Origin: an uncultured Bacilli bacterium
GTDB taxonomy: Bacteria > Bacillota_I > Bacilli_A > RF39 > UBA660
NCBI GenBank assembly: GCA_905236935.1
Contig: CAJOQL010000079.1
Coordinates: forward strand, 1 to 48,839
Direction of reading: 5' to 3'
Length of the DNA: 48,839 nucleotides
The notes under the pieces: generated by a model
What the model was told of the DNA's origin: nothing
Seen by the model: only the letters and a program-made list of their open reading frames with translations
Database searches by the model: none
Shown here: piece by piece, positions 7,090 to 16,375 of the stretch
How positions within the stretch are numbered: the first letter of the stretch is position 1
Layout: each line of letters opens with the position of its first letter
Made by a program: the position numbers and the translations under genes

Positions 7090-10000
7090 TTATTCGATAT
7101 CATTAATAATTTCTTCTAATAATTCTACAAAGTAATATAAATAATGTTTTTCTAAGTTGATAACTGGTAATTTAATTATTATTTGTTTATTTAAATATCT
7201 AATACTAAATTTTGGATTTATTGAGTATAATTTTAAGAATAATTTTTCGCCATTAATTTTAGAAGATGTTTCTGGTGGTAAGAATAACTCAATGTAAGTT
7301 TTAGTTTGTATAACTGTTTTTATTTCTAATTTTTGAGCTAATTTTTCAAACCATTCTTCGTACATATAAATTTCAATTTTTTCATCTATTTTACCAAAAC
7401 GATCTTCAATCTCATTTTTAATTTTAGTTAATGAATTATAATCTTTTATTTGATTTATTAACTGATGTATTTCAATTCTAACGCTTTCATCTGATACATA
7501 TGATTCGTCAATATGCGTGTCAACATTAATTAAAGATTTATCATTAATATCTTCTTTTTCTGGTTCAATACCATGAAGTTCATTTAAAGTTTCTTCAATT
7601 AGTCTAGTGTACATTTCAATACCTACAGAATCAATAAAACCGGCTTGTTCGCTTCCTAATAAATCTCCGGCACCTCTAATAGATAAATCTCGCATTGCGA
7701 TTTTATATCCAGAACCAAGTTCAGTAAATTCTTTAATTGCTGATAATCTTTTTGATGATACTTCATTTAATAGTTTACTGTTATTATAAGTTAGATAAGC
7801 ATAAGCTATTTTATTACTACGACCTACACGACCTCTTAACTGGTATAGCTGAGATAATCCATAATTTTGAGCATCTATTATAATTAAAGTATTTACATTG
7901 GAAATATCAATTCCTGTTTCAATAATAGTTGTGCAAACTAAAATGTCAAATTTACCATCAACAAAGTCTTCAATTACAGATTCTAATTTTTGTTTGTCCA
8001 TTTGACCATGTGCATAACAAATTCTTGCTTCAGGAACAAGTTTTTGTAAATTATTTGCTTCATCTTCAATTTTTGATACATTGTTAAATAAGTAAAATAC
8101 TTGTCCATTACGTGCTAATTCTTTGTATATTGCTTCTTTAATTAGTAAATCGCTTTGCTCAATAACATAAGTTTGAACTGGATACCTGTCTTGAGGTGCA
8201 GTATCTAAAATTGATAAATCTTTTAAACCAGTCATAGCCATTTTTAAAGTTCTTGGAATTGGAGTTGCTGATAATGTTAATACATTTATATTTTTTGTAA
8301 GTTCTTTAATTTTTTCCTTTTGTGATACACCAAATCTTTGCTCTTCATCGACTACTAGAAGACCTAATTTTTTATACTTTATTTTTTCATTAAATAGTTT
8401 ATGAGTCCCAAAAATTAGATCTATTTTACCTTCTTCTAATTCTTCTACTATGTTATTAAACTCTTTAGTAGTAGTAAATCTATTTACGATAGCAATATTA
8501 ATTGGAAATTCTTTAAATCTTTCTATGGCATTTGAATACTGTTGTTTTGATAAAATAGTTGTTGGACAAAGATAAGCAACTTGATAACCATTTATAATGG
8601 TATTAAATATTGCACGAAAAGCAACTTCAGTTTTACCAAAACCAACATCGCCACATAATAATCTGTCCATTGGTTTATCAGAATGTAAATCATTTAATAT
8701 GTCATTAATACATTTAGATTGGTCTTTTGTTTCAACATATTCAAAATTATTAGCAAATATTAATTCTTCAGGATATTCATTAAATTTAGGACTTTTAATC
8801 TTTGATCGTTCAGCATATAATTTTAAAAGTTGTTCAGATATATCTTTGACTTTTGCTTTTACAGACCTTTTAGTTTTTAACCAAGATGGAGAGTTTAATT
8901 TGTTAATCTTTGGAGGAGTGCCATCAGCATCTGAATACTTAAAAATTGTGTTAATTTTTTCAACGGGAATATAGATTTTATCAGTTCCGGCATAATTAAT
9001 TAGTAAATAGTCTTTTTGAATGCCATTTTGTGTAAGTGTCTTTACACAATTGTAAATTCCGATTCCATGAGCAGCATGAACAACATAATCGCCTTTTTTA
9101 ATATCATTAAAGTCTTTAATTTTTCTACCTATTTTAACAGTATTATTATAAGAATTTTTAATACCCTTATTTTCAATATCATTATCACTTATAACAATAT
9201 AATCTTCGATAATAAAACCATGATTTAATTTTTGATTTATTAAATATATATTGCCAGGTTTTAAATCTTTATCATTTGAAAAAGCAAACATTTCAGTTAA
9301 ATAGTTAGATATTTTTTCATTATTAATAGCAAAAATAATTTTATTATTATTAATATTTTTATCAATGTAGTTTTTTAATAAGTTAAAGTTTGTATTAAAG
9401 TTTTCTAAACTACCACATTTAATATCAAGATATCCTTTTTTATCATATGTTGATAAGTTTATTTCATCTTTAATGTTAATATCTTCTAAGTTAAACATAT
9501 ACTTATATTCTTTAGGAATGTCTTTCTCCTGCTTATAATTTATAATTTGTTCTTCCATAGTTTGATATGTTGTTAATAAGTTTTCTGGATCAATCTTTAT
9601 AACTAGTGGATTATTTAATAAATCATAAATACTTATGTTTTCAGATGGATTAATTTCATCATATGGAAGTATATCTATTGTTTTTAATTCTTTGATTGAT
9701 AACTGACTTTCTATGTCAAATTCTTTAATTTTTTCAATGGTATTACCAAATAGTTCAATTCTAAGAGGATTTTCATAATTATAGGGAAATAAATCTATAA
9801 CAAATCCTCTAATAGAATATTCTCCTGATGAAGTTACAATGGAAGTTTTATTATATCCAAATTTAGCGAGTAATTCTTCAAATTTCTGACGATTAATATC
9901 TTTATCTTTTTCTAATTTAATTATTAATTTTTCTAAAGTTTTAGATGAAGGAACAAATTTTAAAAAACCAGTTAAATTAGTTACAATTATTTTTCCTTTA

Positions 10001-10290
10001 GCATTGTTAATGTTATTTAAAGTTTCAAGTCTTTTTACTTTTAAGTCTGGGGAAATAGCGATAGCGACAGATGTTAAAAATTCATCCATTGGAAAAAGAT
10101 AAACATCGTTATTATATGTTTTTAAATAGTCATAATATTTAGTAGCATTATAAAGGTTACTAGTTAAAACTATTATATTTTTTTCACTATTTTGGTTTAA
10201 ATAGTTAATATATAAAATTTTTAGTTCTTCAGTTAAGCCACTAATATTATTTGAAGTAAAGTTTTTAAAAATACAATCTAAAAATTTCAT
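7090..10290 (-). CDS. mfd: Transcription-repair coupling factor Mfd
   Basis: A double-stranded DNA translocase that removes stalled RNA polymerase and recruits UvrA. Residues 1-380 hold the UvrB-like damage-recognition modules ('GEYSIRGFVIDLFPYN' is typical). A CarD-like RNA-polymerase interaction domain ('GDYVVHAAHGIGIY') follows at about 400-460. The RecG-like helicase has Walker A 'GDVGFGKTE' at about 545-553, 'DEEQRFG' at about 647 and 'LSATPIPRT'. It ends with the TRCF C-terminal domain. At 1066 residues it is slightly shorter than the usual 1150-1180. It starts two bases after the pth stop and is translationally coupled. Confidence 0.97.
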   Translation of the reverse strand: MKFLDCIFKNFTSNNISGLTEELKILYINYLNQNSEKNIIVLTSNLYNATKYYDYLKTYNNDVYLFPMDEFLTSVAIAISPDLKVKRLETLNNINNAKGKIIVTNLTGFLKFVPSSKTLEKLIIKLEKDKDINRQKFEELLAKFGYNKTSIVTSSGEYSIRGFVIDLFPYNYENPLRIELFGNTIEKIKEFDIESQLSIKELKTIDILPYDEINPSENISIYDLLNNPLVIKIDPENLLTTYQTMEEQIINYKQEKDIPKEYKYMFNLEDINIKDEINLSTYDKKGYLDIKCGSLENFNTNFNLLKNYIDKNINNNKIIFAINNEKISNYLTEMFAFSNDKDLKPGNIYLINQKLNHGFIIEDYIVISDNDIENKGIKNSYNNTVKIGRKIKDFNDIKKGDYVVHAAHGIGIYNCVKTLTQNGIQKDYLLINYAGTDKIYIPVEKINTIFKYSDADGTPPKINKLNSPSWLKTKRSVKAKVKDISEQLLKLYAERSKIKSPKFNEYPEELIFANNFEYVETKDQSKCINDILNDLHSDKPMDRLLCGDVGFGKTEVAFRAIFNTIINGYQVAYLCPTTILSKQQYSNAIERFKEFPINIAIVNRFTTTKEFNNIVEELEEGKIDLIFGTHKLFNEKIKYKKLGLLVVDEEQRFGVSQKEKIKELTKNINVLTLSATPIPRTLKMAMTGLKDLSILDTAPQDRYPVQTYVIEQSDLLIKEAIYKELARNGQVFYLFNNVSKIEDEANNLQKLVPEARICYAHGQMDKQKLESVIEDFVDGKFDILVCTTIIETGIDISNVNTLIIIDAQNYGLSQLYQLRGRVGRSNKIAYAYLTYNNSKLLNEVSSKRLSAIKEFTELGSGYKIAMRDLSIRGAGDLLGSEQAGFIDSVGIEMYTRLIEETLNELHGIEPEKEDINDKSLINVDTHIDESYVSDESVRIEIHQLINQIKDYNSLTKIKNEIEDRFGKIDEKIEIYMYEEWFEKLAQKLEIKTVIQTKTYIELFLPPETSSKINGEKLFLKLYSINPKFSIRYLNKQIIIKLPVINLEKHYLYYFVELLEEIINDIE

Positions 10291-10291
10291 A

Positions 10292-10837
10292 TTAATTATA
10301 CTTATTCATTAATCTTTCTACTTTTTCATTGTTTATAAAATCATCAATAATACTATTTGTTTTATTAAAAGTAGTATCTAATACTTTCAATTCATCTTTA
10401 CTAAATTTTGATAGAACAAAATCAATTACATCATTATTTGGCTTTGATATACCTATTTTTAATCTTAAAAAATCTTTAGTATTTAGTTTTTCAATAATGC
10501 TTTTAATCCCATTGTGTCCACCTGAACTACTGCCTAGTTTTAATCTTGTAGTACCCAAATTTAAGTCTAAATCATCTTGAATTATTAAGATATTGTTAAT
10601 ATCTATTTTATAGTAGTTAGTATAGTATGACACAGCTATTCCAGATAAATTCATAAATGTAGTGGGTTTTAAAAATAAAACATCTTCTTGGTTAATTTTT
10701 GTTTTATAAATAAGTCCATTCTTTTCATTTTTCCAAGAAACATTTCTTAAGTAATAATCTAAAGTCATAAATCCAATGTTATGCCTAGTATATGCATACT
10801 CATTTCCTGGATTACCTAAACCTACTATTAATTTCAT
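10292..10837 (-). CDS. pth: Peptidyl-tRNA hydrolase
   Basis: Releases peptides from tRNAs dropped off ribosomes. The 181-residue protein starts MKLIVGLGNPGNEYAYTRHN. The catalytic His is H19 in 'TRHNIGF', the partner Asp is in 'IIQDDLDL', and the Asn motifs 'FMNLSG' and 'GHNGIKS' are present. The start overlaps the end of the upstream methyltransferase gene by four bases. The pth-mfd-spoVT order is that of Bacillus, but the small fin gene normally between pth and mfd is absent. Confidence 0.97.
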   Translation of the reverse strand: MKLIVGLGNPGNEYAYTRHNIGFMTLDYYLRNVSWKNEKNGLIYKTKINQEDVLFLKPTTFMNLSGIAVSYYTNYYKIDINNILIIQDDLDLNLGTTRLKLGSSSGGHNGIKSIIEKLNTKDFLRLKIGISKPNNDVIDFVLSKFSKDELKVLDTTFNKTNSIIDDFINNEKVERLMNKYN

Positions 10838-11526
10838 ATGATATCACCTCGATAATTTTTAGTTATTAATGGTTTTTCTACTATACAATTATTCTTCCCA
10901 TTTTTCATTGATTCTATTAATACAATGTTACAGTTTGAATTGTAATCATGATAAGCAAATTCTAATTTTTTTATTCCAAATTTATATTTTTGAAGTAAAT
11001 TTATTATTTCAATTAAGCGTTCACTATGATGAACTAAAATAAATCTTCCTTTATCTTTCAGCAATTTTGATGTAATTCTAACTATTTCCTCTAAATTTAT
11101 TTCTATTTCATGTCTAGCGATAGATTTTATCATATTTTCATTAATAATGGAAGATGAAGAGTATTTAAAATAAGGTGGATTACAAGTTATAATGTCAAAA
11201 TCATTTTCTGGAAAATAATTTGACCAATTTTTGACATTATCATTAATAATTTTTACATTTTTAATATTGTTTATTTTTATTGATTCAGTTGCCATTTCAT
11301 AGACATCTTTTTGTATTTCAATTCCATAAATTTCTTTTATTTTGGAAGATAGTATTATAGGAATTGGTGCATTGCCTGTACATAAGTCTAACATTTTCTT
11401 GTCAGTATAATTTACTTTTACAAAGTCTGCTAATAGAATTGAATCTAATGAAAATTTAAAATAGTCCTTATTCTGAACTATTTTATATCCATAATTATAT
11501 AAATCATTTATTTCATTATTGTTCAT
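10834..11526 (-). CDS. tRNA1(Val) (adenine37-N6)-methyltransferase-like protein (YabB/TrmN6)
   Basis: A SAM-dependent N6-adenine methyltransferase. 'KMLDLCTGNAPIPIIL' is the SAM-binding loop, 'GIEIQKDVYEMA' holds the acidic residue for ribose, and 'ITCNPPYFK' is the N6-adenine signature NPPY. Length and motifs match B. subtilis YabB. The ATG at 11526 ('MNNNEINDLY') aligns best with the family; it overlaps the ricT stop by 11 bases and lacks a clear ribosome binding site. An upstream ATG at 11547 or 11559 is possible. The tRNA position it modifies is inferred from the family. Confidence 0.85.
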   Translation of the reverse strand: MNNNEINDLYNYGYKIVQNKDYFKFSLDSILLADFVKVNYTDKKMLDLCTGNAPIPIILSSKIKEIYGIEIQKDVYEMATESIKINNIKNVKIINDNVKNWSNYFPENDFDIITCNPPYFKYSSSSIINENMIKSIARHEIEINLEEIVRITSKLLKDKGRFILVHHSERLIEIINLLQKYKFGIKKLEFAYHDYNSNCNIVLIESMKNGKNNCIVEKPLITKNYRGDII

Positions 11527-12286
11527 TGATAGATATTGTAATTTCATCCCCATCGACATTTATTGTGTATGACTCATTTAAAACATCTAGAGAAACTACT
11601 TTGTATTCCTTTCCGTTATAATTGACATTATCTCCAATTTGAGGTAATTTTTCACGGCAACATGTATAATTTTCATCTTCATATGATAAACAACATAGTA
11701 ATCTTCCACATGCACCATTAATTTTTGCAGGGTTCAAAGCAATGTTTTGATTTTTAGCCATATTTATTGAGATAGTATCTAAATGACTTAGGAACGATGT
11801 ACAACATAGAGGTCTACCACATGGTCCAATTCCACCTAATTCTTTAGCTTTATCACGAACTCCAATTTGATGCAAGTCTATTCTTGTTTTATATTTTGCG
11901 GCTAACATTTTAACTAACTCTCTAAAGTCAATTCGCTCATCAGCAATAAAATTAATAATTAATTGTTTATGATCGAAAGTAAATGAAGAATCAACAAATT
12001 GCATAGATAATTCCAAGTTCTTGGCAAATTTTTTAGCATCATTTAAAGCTGTTTGAGCTTCTTTTAATGTTTTTAAATATTTATCATAATCGGATTTTGA
12101 GGCAATTCTTAGTATATTTTTAAGTTCATAGTTGACATCTCGTTCTTCAATAAAAGTAACTTTTCCAAATTGTTCTCCTTTTTCAGTGTCTACTATAACA
12201 TAATCATTAACTTTTATAGGTAGATTGTTTTTATTAAAATAATATACTTTTCCAGATTCTTTATATACTATACCACATACTTCCAT
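11516..12286 (-). CDS. ricT: RicT/YaaT, PSP1-domain regulator of RNA maturation
   Basis: In B. subtilis RicT (YaaT) acts with RicA and RicF as a Y-complex that helps RNase Y and affects sporulation, competence and biofilm. The PSP1 domain is visible. Its cysteine clusters 'GPCGRPLCCTSF', 'GACGRLLCCLSYE' and 'YTCCREKLP' are the expected iron-sulphur ligands. The 256-residue length is a little under the ~275 usual. It starts two bases before the holB stop region, in the same holB-ricT-yabB order as Bacillus. The GTG-like upstream region gives no better start than the ATG at 12286. Confidence 0.92.
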   Translation of the reverse strand: MEVCGIVYKESGKVYYFNKNNLPIKVNDYVIVDTEKGEQFGKVTFIEERDVNYELKNILRIASKSDYDKYLKTLKEAQTALNDAKKFAKNLELSMQFVDSSFTFDHKQLIINFIADERIDFRELVKMLAAKYKTRIDLHQIGVRDKAKELGGIGPCGRPLCCTSFLSHLDTISINMAKNQNIALNPAKINGACGRLLCCLSYEDENYTCCREKLPQIGDNVNYNGKEYKVVSLDVLNESYTINVDGDEITISINEQ

Positions 12287-12287
12287 G

Positions 12288-13022
12288 TTACTTCCTCATT
12301 TCTATAAACATTTTATCTAAGCATAATTCTAAATTTACGTTTGATTTAATTAATCCAATAATATTATCTAATATTTTATATGAGTTTGCAAGTGATGTAA
12401 TGTTGTCAGAATTTATAGTGTTAGATGATAAATAAATTTTATATTCAGTTAATAAAGTTATAATGCTACTTTTTTCTTTTGACATAATACTTTTTTTTAA
12501 GTTTATAATTTCTTCAAATGTTAATTTATTAATATTTTTCAACTTTTCAAGTTCTTCAGTATTGTTTTCATTTTCTTGTTTAATGTTATAGTTCGTTTTA
12601 AATCTCTTACATCTGCTTCTAATTGTAGGGATTATTTGATTTGTATTTTCTGTTATTAAAAAACCTATTACATTTTCGCATGGTTCTTCTAAGACTTTTA
12701 GTAATTTATTAAATGATGATATATTCATACATTCAGCATTTATAATAAAATAAACTTTATAATTATTAACAACAGATTTTGTCATAATAAATTGTTGTAA
12801 AGTTAATATTTTATTTTTATCTATTAAATTATTTTCTGGTCTAATTATATTTAGTGATATGTTATTTTCAATTGAATTATGAGGGATTATTTGATTATCT
12901 GATAAAAGATTTACTATATCTTCTAATACGAGATCTACTAAATTTGTTTCAATTAAAAAAGCGTGAGAAATTTTTTTCTCAGATATTTCTTTTTGTAAAA
13001 AATCTATTAAATTATTTTTCAT
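12288..13022 (-). CDS. holB: DNA polymerase III delta' subunit (divergent, short)
   Basis: A clamp-loader subunit that, with DnaX and delta, loads the DnaN sliding clamp. The diagnostic feature is the 'KLLKVLEEPCENVIGFLIT' block followed by 'IIPTIRSRCKRFK', the SRC arginine-finger motif used to trigger ATP hydrolysis in DnaX. No Walker A is present, as expected for delta'. At 244 residues it is much shorter than the ~330 of B. subtilis, mainly at the C terminus. Position between bofA/recR and ricT supports the call. Divergent but with the key motif intact. Confidence 0.85.
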   Translation of the reverse strand: MKNNLIDFLQKEISEKKISHAFLIETNLVDLVLEDIVNLLSDNQIIPHNSIENNISLNIIRPENNLIDKNKILTLQQFIMTKSVVNNYKVYFIINAECMNISSFNKLLKVLEEPCENVIGFLITENTNQIIPTIRSRCKRFKTNYNIKQENENNTEELEKLKNINKLTFEEIINLKKSIMSKEKSSIITLLTEYKIYLSSNTINSDNITSLANSYKILDNIIGLIKSNVNLELCLDKMFIEMRK

Positions 13023-13036
13023 ATTTAATCACTCTT

Positions 13037-13225
13037 TCAAAGAAGAAAGAAAAATGATAAGGCTAACATAATTAGGCCAGGAAAATCTAAAAGTGTTACT
13101 ATTAATATAGTTATATAATTAATAGGTACAATAACGTTAAATCCCCTTAATATTAAGTCAAAACTGTATATTATTATGATAGAAAATAAAATTTTTTTTA
13201 TTAGATTTATAAATTTAGTTATCAT
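13037..13225 (-). CDS. bofA: BofA-like integral membrane protein (pro-sigma-K processing)
   Basis: A 62-residue protein with two hydrophobic segments (about 9-27 and 34-61). The second, 'VPINYITILIVTLLDFPGLI', matches the conserved BofA pattern in which PIN and a G/D-x-PG motif precede the last helix. BofA holds the SpoIVFB protease inactive until a forespore signal releases sigma-K. It lies just downstream of recR, as in B. subtilis (recR-yaaL-bofA); yaaL is absent. No Shine-Dalgarno is visible before the ATG, so the start is uncertain. The assignment rests on the short motif plus synteny. Confidence 0.7.
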   Translation of the reverse strand: MITKFINLIKKILFSIIIIYSFDLILRGFNVIVPINYITILIVTLLDFPGLIMLALSFFFLL

Positions 13226-13257
13226 AGTAATATATATGTTAGTTTAGTTATGTTATG

Positions 13258-13854
13258 TCAAATATTTTTTCGATCTTCAAATGCACGCTCTAATGTTAAG
13301 GAATCTAGATAATCTAATTCGGCACCTACTGGTAATCCGTAAGATAGTCTTGAAACTTTAACTTTTGTTTTTTCTAAGATTTTATTGATGTACTGAGTAG
13401 TTGTTTCTCCCTCAATATTGGGCTTTAGTGCTATTATTAGTTCCGTCTCTTCAGAATTTTTGCATCTATTTATTAAGCTATCAATATTTATATCATATGG
13501 TGTTATGCCGTTAATAGGTGAAATTAAACCATTTAAAACGTGATATACTCCATTAAATTTCCCCATTTTTTCAAATGCAAAAATGCTTTTATAGTCTTCA
13601 ACAACGCAAATTATTTTATTATTTCTAAATTCATTATCACATATTGAACATTTTTTGTTTGTTGTTAGATTACCGCATATTTCACAAGGATGAAGATTTT
13701 TTTTGGCATCTATCATAGTTTTTGAAAACATCCTAATATCTTCTTCAGACGAATCAATTATAGACAAGGCTAATCTTTCTGCAGTTTTTTCACCAATTCC
13801 TGGTAATTTTTTAAAATATTCAATTAATTCTTCTAATACTTTTGGATATATCAT
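13258..13854 (-). CDS. recR: Recombination mediator protein RecR
   Basis: Helps load RecA on gapped DNA with RecF and RecO. The 198-residue protein has an N-terminal helix-hairpin-helix ('KKLPGIGEKTAERLAL'). A C4 zinc finger follows at about 57-73 ('CEICGN...CSICD'), then a Toprim domain ('ICVVEDYKSIFAFEK'). Normal length. It begins two bases after the ybaB stop, in the conserved dnaX-ybaB-recR operon. Confidence 0.97.
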   Translation of the reverse strand: MIYPKVLEELIEYFKKLPGIGEKTAERLALSIIDSSEEDIRMFSKTMIDAKKNLHPCEICGNLTTNKKCSICDNEFRNNKIICVVEDYKSIFAFEKMGKFNGVYHVLNGLISPINGITPYDINIDSLINRCKNSEETELIIALKPNIEGETTTQYINKILEKTKVKVSRLSYGLPVGAELDYLDSLTLERAFEDRKNI

Positions 13855-13855
13855 A

Positions 13856-14155
13856 TTAGAATAAACCGTTTAAGCCTTTAGCATAAACTCCCATTTTACT
13901 TTCAGTATCTTTATTTACTTTAGAAAGTGCATCATTAAAAGCAATTTTAATCATATCTTCTAATGCTTCTAGATCTTCTTCATCTTTAAGAATACTCTTA
14001 TCAATTTTAATTTCTAATATTTCCTTTTTACCATTTATTTTTATGTTTACTCCTCCACTTGTTGCTACATATTCTGTTTTACTTATTTCGTCTTGCTTTT
14101 TTTGAATGTCTTTTTGCATTCTTTGGGCTTGAGCCATTAAATTTTGCATGTTCAT
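13856..14155 (-). CDS. YbaB/EbfC nucleoid-associated protein
   Basis: A 99-residue member of the YbaB/EbfC family of dimeric DNA-binding proteins, almost always encoded between dnaX and recR, as here. The N-terminal helix 'NLMAQAQRMQKDIQKKQDEI' and the 'ATSGGVNIKINGKKEI' strand are typical. A good SD (AAGGAG) precedes the start. The exact function in this lineage is unknown. Confidence 0.93.
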   Translation of the reverse strand: MNMQNLMAQAQRMQKDIQKKQDEISKTEYVATSGGVNIKINGKKEILEIKIDKSILKDEEDLEALEDMIKIAFNDALSKVNKDTESKMGVYAKGLNGLF

Positions 14156-14170
14156 AATATTTTTTCTCCT

Positions 14171-15781
14171 TTATTTAATTTCTATTATATTTTTATCAAA
14201 AATATCCATTGCTGTATTTAAAACAGTGGATTTTTTATCTATTGTTGGTTCATTTACATATTCATATTTTTTACTTTTATTTGAAATAAAATCCTTTTTT
14301 TCTTTTTCCCATTCCTCATTAGTTAAACAAATAAACTTTCTGTTAATTTTTTCTGAGTTTAAAAATTCTTGCTCTAAGATTAAAAGTGATTGATTAAATA
14401 ATAATGTAGTGGATGGTGAAGGATTAGAAAATAAAACATGAGTTAATGAAACTACCTCAATGTTAGTATCTTCAATCAAGGATAATATTTCTACATTTTT
14501 CTTGATAACCTCTTTATTTATAAATATTTCCCAAGATTTTTTAAAGTTTTCTTTTTCAGTTTTTGATGCATTTACAAAAACGTTATTTAGACGTGCTTTT
14601 TTTAAATCTTTTATAAAAATATTGTTTGGTTTAGATTCTGCTGCTATTTTATCTTCAGAAATAGTTTTATTTGTTTTTTCTGCATTTTTTTCTGATAATT
14701 CTATTTCCTGGGAAATATTATTTTTATTTTCATTTTTTATTGAATCCCTTTGTTTATGCTGGGAAATATTTTGGGAAATATAACTTAATAAAATAATTTT
14801 AATAAGTGTTAAAGCATCTTGTTTATTGTAACAATTAATAAGTTCATTTGCCATTTGTTTTAAATTATTATTATTAAAATAACTATTTTGAGGTGTTAAT
14901 AAGTTATCTATTTCTAATTTATATATGTAATCTATTATTTTTGAGATTAACAAATTAATGTCTAATCCTTTTTTAGAATACTCATCAAATATTTGTTCTA
15001 TTGAAGTTATATCTTTTTCTTTTAAGCATTCAAATATTTTTTCTACATCATTTTCATTAAGAATCCCAAATGTTTCTTGAATCAATTCCTTTGATATTTC
15101 TATTTTTTCTTTTGATAACTGATCTAAAAGACTAAGTGCGTCTCTCATCCCACCATCAGCAAGTAAGGCTAAGTAATCTGCTGCTTCTTCAGTAATTTTT
15201 ATATCTTCAATTTTTGATATTCTTAATATATTTTCTTTTATTATACTATTTGGTATTCTTTGAAAATTAAATCTTTGACATCTTGATAAAATAGTTATTG
15301 GTATTTTTTGGATTTCAGTTGTTGCTAATATAAATATTATATGTTTTGGAGGTTCTTCTAATATCTTTAGAAATGCATTCCAAGCACTTTGTGACAACAT
15401 ATGAACTTCATCAATAATATATATTTTGTATTTGCTATATGTTGGTAGTATCTTGGCATTATCTCTTAAATCTCTTATTTCATCTACGCCATTATTTGAT
15501 GCTGCATCAATTTCTATAATGTCTGGAGACTGTTCATAGTTTAAACAAGATTCACATTCACCACAAGGAATTCCATTAACAGATTTTTGGCAATTAATTG
15601 TTTTGGCAAATAATTTTGCTGTACTAGTCTTTCCAGTTCCTCTTGGACCAGAAAACAAGTATGCATGTGATAATTTATCATTTACTATTGAATCAATTAA
15701 TAATTTTTTTATATTATCTTGACCATATAAGTTGTTAAAATCTTGTGGTCTGTATTTACGATATAATACTTTGTATGCCAT
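14171..15781 (-). CDS. dnaX: DNA polymerase III subunits gamma/tau
   Basis: The ATPase motor of the clamp loader. Walker A is GPRGTGKT at residues 45-52. Zinc ligands are C64, C73, C76 and C79. Walker B/DExx is 'YIIDEVHML' and the SRC motif is in 'TILSRCQRF'. Residues about 380-536 are a divergent, Lys/Glu/Asn-rich tau-like tail. Total length 536, near the B. subtilis 563. SD AGGAGG precedes the ATG. A Noc-site-like palindrome lies in the tail-coding region at 14703-14716 (see findings). Confidence 0.96.
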   Translation of the reverse strand: MAYKVLYRKYRPQDFNNLYGQDNIKKLLIDSIVNDKLSHAYLFSGPRGTGKTSTAKLFAKTINCQKSVNGIPCGECESCLNYEQSPDIIEIDAASNNGVDEIRDLRDNAKILPTYSKYKIYIIDEVHMLSQSAWNAFLKILEEPPKHIIFILATTEIQKIPITILSRCQRFNFQRIPNSIIKENILRISKIEDIKITEEAADYLALLADGGMRDALSLLDQLSKEKIEISKELIQETFGILNENDVEKIFECLKEKDITSIEQIFDEYSKKGLDINLLISKIIDYIYKLEIDNLLTPQNSYFNNNNLKQMANELINCYNKQDALTLIKIILLSYISQNISQHKQRDSIKNENKNNISQEIELSEKNAEKTNKTISEDKIAAESKPNNIFIKDLKKARLNNVFVNASKTEKENFKKSWEIFINKEVIKKNVEILSLIEDTNIEVVSLTHVLFSNPSPSTTLLFNQSLLILEQEFLNSEKINRKFICLTNEEWEKEKKDFISNKSKKYEYVNEPTIDKKSTVLNTAMDIFDKNIIEIK

Positions 15782-15821
15782 GTTTTCCTCCTATGAAGTA
15801 TTATAACATATTTAGTATTTT

Positions 15822-16250
15822 TTATCTTTTATTTTCCCAAAATTTTTTTATCATTTTTAGATAGTTTTTATTAAATTCGGTTATTACATCTGGTGTATCA
15901 TCTATTGCAATAAATTCGGTTCCTTTATATTGTTTTTTTTCTGGAGACCTTGTTAGAAAATAATATACTTTATCTATCCTGCTTTCTTTTATTACGCTTT
16001 TGCACATATCGCATGGTTCAAGCGAAATATATAGCGTACAATTGTTTGCTCTCCAGTTTTTAAGTTTTTTATTAGCTTTTGTAATTGCTATTATTTCAGC
16101 ATGATCAGTTGTAATATGGCTTTTATTTCTTTTATTATATGCTTTAGCAATTATTTTTCCATTACATGTTATAATTGCAGCTACTGGTGCTTCATTATTT
16201 TTAATTGCTTTTATCAACAGTTTATTTAATTCATTTATTATTTTATCCAC
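15822..16250 (-). CDS. tadA: tRNA adenosine deaminase TadA (divergent)
   Basis: Converts A34 to inosine in the tRNA-Arg(ACG) wobble position. The zinc-dependent deaminase motifs are H50-A-E52 ('DHAEI') and 'EPCDMC' with C80 and C83, plus the RI segment after them. The usual 'PCPMCAGAI' is changed to 'PCDMCKSVI', so a role on another nucleoside substrate cannot be excluded. The GTG at 16250 is chosen because AGGAG precedes it at proper spacing. That Shine-Dalgarno begins immediately after the T run of the SRP RNA terminator. In B. subtilis the order is tadA-scr-dnaX; here the SRP RNA gene comes first. Confidence 0.88.
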   Translation of the reverse strand: MDKIINELNKLLIKAIKNNEAPVAAIITCNGKIIAKAYNKRNKSHITTDHAEIIAITKANKKLKNWRANNCTLYISLEPCDMCKSVIKESRIDKVYYFLTRSPEKKQYKGTEFIAIDDTPDVITEFNKNYLKMIKKFWENKR

Positions 16251-16263
16251 ATTTTACTCCTAA

Positions 16264-16341
16264 AAAAAGTGCACATACAAAGAGGCAAATTTGGCTGCTT
16301 TCTTCCGAATCTGACCAGGTTATTGCGTTTGTATTGCACAG
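16264..16341 (-). ncRNA. ffs: Small SRP RNA (4.5S-type)
   Basis: The minus strand carries the universally conserved Ffh-binding helix 8: ACCTGGTCAGATTCGGAA followed by GAAAGCAGCCAAA, with its GGAA tetraloop-like apex and asymmetric loop. The flanks pair (GTGCAATACAAA with TTTGTATGTGCAC) to close a single long hairpin of about 78 nucleotides. Seven Ts follow at 16262-16268. It is the short, Alu-less form. The RNA partners Ffh to deliver membrane proteins co-translationally. Confidence 0.93.
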
Positions 16342-16345
16342 TTTA

Positions 16346-16373
16346 ATTTTAACATATTTTTATTATTTATCAA
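16346..16373 (-). promoter_or_regulatory. Promoter of the SRP RNA gene
   Basis: TTGATA (16368-16373) and TAAAAT (16346-16351) with a 16-base spacer on the minus strand. The -35 element lies in the arm of the parS-centred 38-bp palindrome (16365-16402), so a protein bound there could affect SRP RNA transcription. Confidence 0.55.
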
Positions 16374-16375
16374 CA

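Noticed and set aside
12288..13022. holB as a pseudogene because of its short length
   Set aside because: The frame is intact, the SRC arginine-finger motif and LLKVLEEP block are present, and spacing to ricT is tight.
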